In this document: positions 58,330 through 64,000 of the stretch, one piece after another
Numbering within the stretch: the stretch's first letter is position 1
Layout: each line of letters opens with the position of its first letter
Source: Mixophyes australis
Taxonomy: Eukaryota; Chordata; Amphibia; Anura; Limnodynastidae
DNA: 64,000 nt
Reading direction: 5' to 3'
NCBI GenBank assembly: GCA_036250195.1
Contig: JAVHZZ010000006.1
Coordinates: forward strand, 185,131,850-185,195,849
Position numbers and translations under genes: made by a program
Notes under the pieces: model-generated
What the model was told of the DNA's origin: nothing
The model's input: only the letters and a program-made list of their open reading frames with translations
Database searches by the model: none

Positions 58330-58905
58330 AGACTACTAAGTAAAGGTTGTGTTCCTTAAGGTGGAAATCATTTATTGTGCAGAATTAGTGTTTCCTGCAG
58401 AGACCTCAGGAGTCATGTATGTGTCAAGTCAATTACTGATTCTATTCTTTATAAGTAGATAAACTATTTGTGTCCATCTGAATCTTTGCTTTAACCTGTG
58501 GATTACAATTTACCCCAGGGGTTATGTTTATTGTAAAGTGACCCTAGTCTACAGTCATTTCTTCGAAAACATCTAACCTAATAAATTTACATTAATTCTT
58601 GATGCATCTTTACTGATTTTTGTGTGATATAAGTATAATCTGTATAATTGCACTAAAAAAATTATTTATATATTGATAATTCCTAATTTATTACTTCTTT
58701 TGTGACATCTTGAATCGCATTGCATATTGAAGTTCTTGTGGTATAACTTCCCTACACTACTGCTACTTATCTACTGCTGTAGTAAAACCTTACACTACAG
58801 GCAAAGATATTAAACCCATGAGTTTATGTAGTTTTAGCCCTGTGTCCCTTGTTTTATTCAAACAGTACTGGGGGACCTTTGCCTCTCATACTACTGGGCC
58901 TATTG
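58330..58905. other. no gene recognised
   Basis: AT-rich; no frames over 60 codons. Confidence 0.4.
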
Positions 58906-59580
58906 ATAATCAATGAAAACTCTGGCAATGTATTGCGTGGCTAATTTTCTAATTGTTGTAGTAGGTGTGCAGGCCACATTTATATGTCAGCTACCTCATT
59001 TATTTATTTATTTAGAGGACTCAAATTAGGTAATTCCTTACAATTGGGTATCTACTTGTGTAAATATCTACAGATGCCTCTGTCCTTCTCATGACTATTG
59101 TTACTGTCACTTCATTTTCCTTAATGCCTGTAGAAAGTTTCAAATGCAGTGTGCGTGCAGCATTTCAACATTTTTAGCTCTTACACTTTACACTATTTTT
59201 TTTTGTTATTTAATTTATCCAATGGGCTTGCTTCAGTTGGTGCCATGGCAGATGACATTTTTCTTGCAGCCGCTGTAATGTTCTACAAACGGTCAATGAA
59301 TGTTGAAAATGCCCAGAAAAAACCTTCTTACAAAAACCCACTTTTAAAATATAGATTTCTCTGACTCACCCTTCCAAAATATCAAAGTATTGAAAAATAG
59401 AAAAGATTAGACTATATAGAGTTTTTAGGGATGAATCTGCTGAATCTCGCATGCAAACACCCAGTTTTTGTCTAAATTATTTCAGTTGTCACTGCCCTAA
59501 TGAAAAGACTACTTTTCACTAGAAAAACTTTCAAGTTTATAAGAGAGAAATCTGTTTTTCTTGGGGGGGATTTAGCGGGC
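58906..59580. repeat. paralogue of the E1 target region, without the element
   Basis: Matches 3085-3374 and then directly 14679-15060 with nothing between. The single target copy CTTTACAC is at 59186-59193. Confidence 0.8.
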
Positions 59581-59590
59581 ATAAGTCTGA

Positions 59591-59861
59591 CAGGGTCATG
59601 AGTTCAATTCCCGACCATAGCCTTCTGTGAGAAGTTTGTATGTTTTCCCCTTGTTTGCGTGGGTTTCCTCCGGGTGCTCAGGTTTCCTCCCATACTCCAA
59701 AAACATACTGGTTGCTTAATTGGCTGCTAAAAAATTGTTCCTAGTGTGAAATAGGGAATTCAGACTGTAAGCCCCAATGGAGCAGGGACTGATGTGAGTG
59801 AGTTCTCTGTATAGCACTGCGGAATTAGTGGCGCTTTTTAAATAATTGGTAATAATAATAT
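59591..59861 (+). mobile_element. V-SINE-like SINE, 5'-truncated
   Basis: Starts at the B box (GGTCATGAGTTCAATTCCC) and keeps GTTTGCGTGGGTTTCCTCC and GCGGAATTAGTGGCGC. Confidence 0.75.
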
Positions 59862-60054
59862 ACCAGTTAGTTACATTTACAACAACCAGTAGCGACTAGT
59901 TTATGTAAAGTGTATTTAAGTTAAAAATTAAAAGCAGTTATCTAGAGAACTGCTTTACAATATGTCCGGATTCTACTACTTTCTATGTCCCTCTATGTCA
60001 CAGCTCGCTGTTACTCGGATCCCCAACGTCAGATTTCATGGAATTCAAGCTGCT

Positions 60055-60085
<31 letters not shown>

Positions 60086-60500
60086 AGTTAACCCGTGCAT
60101 GATACTCATGCATTCTAGTCAAATCAAGCTACTTAAGGTGTTAAAAAGGTTCTTGTCATGCATTTGGGCCATAGCCCAGGCCTCAACCACCAACCACTCC
60201 CCACTGTCACCCCCGGCAACCACCAACCACTCCCAACTGTCACTTCTCCTTCAAGAAATATATATATATATATTTTAAATCTTTATAAACACTTTTAACA
60301 ATTAACAAATTAAATTAACAAATTAAAAACATCTTAGTATACCAAATTTCAGCCCTTTCTGAATTTTTTTTTCCACACACACTAAGAATTTAGTAGGTCA
60401 GTGTATAACTCCGCCCAGCAGGTGGCGCTGCAGCTTGGTTTTATATTTTCCACACACACACAGACAGACTAACACACGCCACTAGACATTTATATTATAG
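60086..60500 (-). mobile_element. Helitron/Helentron-like element, inverted copy
   Basis: Reverse-oriented copy of the element at 15381-16015: begins AAGTTAACCCGTGCATGATA and ends ACACACGCCACTAGACATT. Shorter because the simple repeats and one direct repeat are reduced. Confidence 0.4.
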
Positions 60501-61020
60501 ATATATATATATATATATAGTAACAAAGGGAGGCATTTAGCTGGCAATATGCAGAGAAAGGATGCAAGCAGAGTAAAGCAGTAAGGCACCTAGATTAAAG
60601 ATATACAGGTTGAAGACATTTGTGTGCCAAACAATAGTATAAATTTTGGTTTAGCTTACATTGCTTGAAGTGTCTTTTCTCACAGCACACTGACAAGGGT
60701 GTGCCTGAAGTCAGAGCAAACGATGGAAGTACCCTCTTAAAGGGAAGGTGGGAGAGTCTCCTGTCCATCAAGCTAGGTAGGTTGGAGGAGTGTCATGTAT
60801 CAAAGCCTGTCTGTCTCACTAGTCAGAATGACCAATGTTTGGGAAGCTGGCTGTTCTTTGTCTACCTAGTGGTTAGGGTCTCAAGAAGCTGTTTGGTGTC
60901 AAATACCTTTACAGACCAGACATTAAAACTAAATAAAAAGCCAGAAGTTGGAGAGAGAACATTTCAACAGAAGCTTGCTCATTTCACTATATAGACACAC
61001 ACATATACACACACTCTTGT
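60501..61020. repeat. 5' part of duplicated unit C
   Basis: Aligned with 40407-40913. The 109-codon frame (60665-60994) is not conserved as protein in unit B and is rejected. Confidence 0.6.
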
Positions 61021-61057
61021 TTCACAATTTGTAGTCTCTGTGTACACTGACTGACTA

Positions 61058-61366
61058 CCTCACAGCACTGGAGTTATGATTTTGATTCCCGACCATAGCC
61101 TTATCTGTGTGGAGTTTGTATGCTCTAACCGTATTTGCGTGGGTTTCCTACAGGTGCTTCGGTTTCCTTTCATACTCCAAAAACATACCGATAGGTTAAT
61201 TGGCTGCTATTAAATTGTCCTTAGTCTCTCTCGGTCTGTGTGTCTATGTATGTTAGGGGATTTAAATTGTAAGCTCCAATGGGGCAGGGACTGATGTGAA
61301 TGAGTTCTCTGTACTGCACTGCGGAATAAGTGGCCCTATATAATTAAATAGATGATGATGATGACT
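61058..61366 (+). mobile_element. V-SINE-like SINE, 5'-truncated, unit C
   Basis: CCTCACAGCACTGGAG, TTTGATTCCCGACC, TTTGCGTGGGTTTCCTAC, with ATGATGATGATGA at the end. Inserted between GTACACTGACTGACTAC and TACCAAGAATAAGTG, which are nearly contiguous in units A and B. Confidence 0.8.
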
Positions 61367-61418
61367 ACCAAGAATAAGTGTCTGCAAGGTGTCTTCTTTT
61401 CATTTTTTTGCTCAACAG

Positions 61419-61465
61419 ATGCATGTACCACTCAGATTCCAGACATTCATACATACTAAACACTA
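61419..61465 (+). other. candidate orphan exon X (unit C)
   Basis: CTCAACAG before and GTAAGTATTCC after. First base A instead of G; Asp changed to Tyr. Open in the same frame as A and B. Confidence 0.35.
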
Positions 61466-61737
61466 GTAAGTATTCCTATTGTCCAATGCTAAAACCCCTC
61501 TCCCTATGCAGGATTTAAAATGCTGCTTTTCTCAAATAACTTGAAAAGTAAACTGTTTCTTTACTATTAATTCCACATGATAACCATTTGCATGAAAGGG
61601 GACAAGACTTTAATGAAAATAAAATAGATGACATCAGGAAGTACATGAACCAAATTCCCGTACAAACACTTCAGTAGATTACAGGTTATTACCTTAATGT
61701 AAAAATGTGTCAAATAGCAATAGCATAAGACAAAAAG

Positions 61738-62054
61738 GGGCGTGATTCATTGAGGAAAGTTAAGTAAAAAATTGAGTACGTAGTCTCCTGGAGAAAACCA
61801 TGTTACAATGCAAGGGGTACAAACTAGTTTTCTATTTTGCACATAAGTCAAAAACTGGCTGTTTTTTTATGTAGCACACAAACACTTATTTGTACACTGA
61901 AATGTTAAGTTAATATTTGTGTGGTACATGAACAAACAGACAGTATTGAACTTATGTGCAAAATGGAAAGCTAATTTGCACCCTTTGCATTGTAACATGG
62001 TTTTGTCCAGACTACTTACTCAATTTTTTATTTAACTTTCCTTAATGAATCAGG
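61738..62054. mobile_element. GATTCATTAAGG-family MITE, unit C
   Basis: Full-length copy without the nested element seen in unit A. Confidence 0.75.
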
Positions 62055-62159
62055 CTCTACATATTCATCAATAGCATCATACTGTGCGCTAAACTGAGTA
62101 GTAACAGTTTGTGACATCTAAATAGTATGTCATATTCTCTCTATATATATTCTCTATAG

Positions 62160-62191
62160 ATGGATCTCTAGGAAAATTCTATGATGTGTAA
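62160..62191 (+). other. candidate orphan exon Y (unit C), terminal
   Basis: Continues the X frame as NGSLGKFYDV and stops at TAA (62189). Confidence 0.3.
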
Positions 62192-62668
62192 GCCATGCTG
62201 TGTATACGATTCATAATAATAGAAAAGCAAATCAATTGCACAGTATATTGTATGTTGATGACCACAAACTTTAATCCGTTGCAGTGAATAAACTTGTGGA
62301 TAAATTACATTTTTCACATTGATGTTGGATCTGCCATACAATTTGCAAGTGAACAAATACTGTAGTTCCTGAAAATCTAGTTAATCTATAATCCAACATA
62401 TTTAGAATCTCTAGAAATACATATGTCTCTAGAATTAAAAGAAACCTCTTCAGTTAAGCTTTAAACACATATTTACTACCAATTAGGCCAAACTATACGT
62501 AATGTTAATATTGTCTACTGAGTATGATGTTCAGTGTATCTCAGTCATGTCCCATGTCAATTAGAAGTTTTGCAGGAAGGCTGTATAAGGGATATGAGTA
62601 GGAATACATTAAGGATCAGTCTGGAGTTCTGTCTTCCACAGAGTTTCTCCTGAAGATACAATTAATCA

Positions 62669-63948
62669 TTAGCATGTGCTGTGATATACATGACTTCTCA
62701 CATGATGAGTCTTCAGTGCATGATGAGATCCTGGAAATGGAAGACAAGATATGAAAGGTATTAAAGTCTAGTGTTGATATAATGCACACAGTGTCATGCT
62801 TGAGTATGTCGAGATACTTTATATGTAGGGTATATATTAACCATATGATGGCAAGAATAATTCAAAAATAAAATACATTCAAAATAAACATGTTATTCTC
62901 TAAGCATATTCATTATAATATACTAAAAGATAAGATTGTGGGATATTTTGGGGTTTTTAAGATTAAAAAGTTAGATTTTCCCATCATTTATTTCAGAAAG
63001 AAGTAGAGGAGAGTCCATCTAAGATTGGGGTCCCTGGAGTATCCCCTGGTAACTGGTAGTGATTTTATTATAACAATATAGTCTGCAAAATGTTACTGCT
63101 TTGAGACTCTTGAAGGTGCCAGGGTTGAATGTTACTCAGCTATAAATGATTTTGTTTATTTCTTATAGGCATTAACATGTACTAAGGCTCAATAGAAAAG
63201 CTGGAAAATGTGGTCCTACAGAGCAAATACCTATTTGTTCTGTTATACACCTATTTTCACTGAAATGTGGTCATTGAGTTCAATCAAGGCTTAGCTGGTA
63301 AAGTTGACAGCAACTGCAGAGGTGTTGAATGTTAGTGGCTGGGTCAATTGGAGCATTTCTTACTTAATTCTGTTTAACTGCATTAATATGCATCATATTG
63401 CATTAACATGAACAGATAAGACTTGTGTTGGGGTTTAAGGTATTTAAATTAACTTCAAGGGAGAAATAATTTCAGGTTAACCGGGAGTCAGAGAGATTTA
63501 TTTTTTCTAGTGGCAAAAATTCTTTAATGTGAAACCTGAAATGGAGATGGTCAAGATGTATGCTTACTCTCATGAATTGTTTAAGACATCAAAGATCTTG
63601 AACAATCAGACTTTTAGATGAATAATGTAAACTACCAAGGGGGTGGTACTGAGGTGTTACTAGAATGGACTATGAAATAACAACATTCTGTACATATTCC
63701 CACCAGAGCCCATAGTCCTGCAAATGGTCAAACAGAGCATTTTCATGAGGTCAATTCCAGGAAGGGGTGTGCCACTTCTTAATGTGCTTGTTGCACAAAT
63801 AGCTGCATTTTTGCAAAATTAGTAAAATAGTCTAGAGAAAGCTAGTGTGTTACTAAATGAGTCTAGATAAGTACTGGCTTGTAGGTCACTATATTTATCA
63901 AAATTTATATATTTACCTTTGGCTACTGATAAATGCTCTCCAGATGTC
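62669..63948 (-). CDS. type I keratin gene C, last two coding exons only
   Basis: Exon 7 is 63948-63917 (32 bp) and exon 8 is 62730-62669 (62 bp with TAA), with the same phases and splice words as genes A and B (TTTTTCAG before, AAAG then GTAAAT; CATTTCCAG before the last exon). The tail predicted is TSGEHLSVAK then [10 protein letters not shown] ... HSTC. The last exon is identical in protein to A and B. The remaining six exons should lie just beyond 64000 on the same strand. Confidence 0.85.
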
Positions 63949-64000
63949 CTGAAAAAGTAAAATAAAGTGTATAATTAATTAAATATAAGATAAACATTTC

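Noticed and set aside
60665..60994. A 109-codon plus-strand frame
   Set aside because: The aligned region in unit B (40530-40790) has frameshifting differences, so it is not kept as protein.

Overview
The window is vertebrate nuclear DNA, most likely from a frog. The evidence is spliced type I keratin genes with the standard exon lengths and phases, tRNA-derived V-SINE-like copies, L2- and L1-type LINE fragments, many fold-back MITEs, and several hAT transposons. There are no bacterial-type operons, and most open frames shorter than about 130 codons are translated repeats. The species is inferred from the repeat landscape and was not tested.

Host genes: three tandem paralogues of a histidine-rich type I keratin lie on the minus strand. 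Gene A (17708-23655) and gene B (50852-56273) are complete, each with eight coding exons; they predict 488 and 480 residues. Gene C shows only its last two coding exons (62669-63948) before the window ends. Each paralogue sits in a segmental duplication that also carries intronic repeats, a downstream MITE and a pair of plus-strand exon-like blocks beyond the keratin 3' end.

Mobile DNA: two complete copies of one very large hAT transposon are present in opposite orientation, each with a perfect 8-bp target duplication. E1 (3375-14670, 11.3 kb) has an intact 1002-codon BED/hAT transposase on the minus strand. E2 (40914-49626, 8.7 kb) has the same gene on the plus strand, broken by one extra C in a C tract. 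Both share an unusual layout: a 77-bp satellite near the transposase-3' terminus, then fragments apparently copied from the element's own transposase gene, then hairpin-bearing repeats mixed with a Tudor-like coding fragment antisense to the transposase, a hairpin after the stop codon, the transposase, and a large repeat array directly upstream of its start codon. The paralogous site near 59186 is an empty target for E1. A third, decayed hAT (25662-29350) and shorter derivatives (36393, 40214) belong to related families.

Layout: 1-3374 LINE and dispersed repeats; 3375-14670 E1; 14679-17200 flank, Helitron-like element, MITEs; 17708-23741 keratin A; 25662-29350 decayed hAT; 29900-33260 L1 fragment and MITEs; 33260-39150 mostly unidentified, with a decayed retroelement-like SGNH fragment; 39456-40913 duplicated repeats; 40914-49626 E2; 49627-56360 keratin B unit; 56360-62200 repeats and flank of keratin C; 62669-64000 end of keratin C. 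The most unusual material is inside the two large hAT copies.
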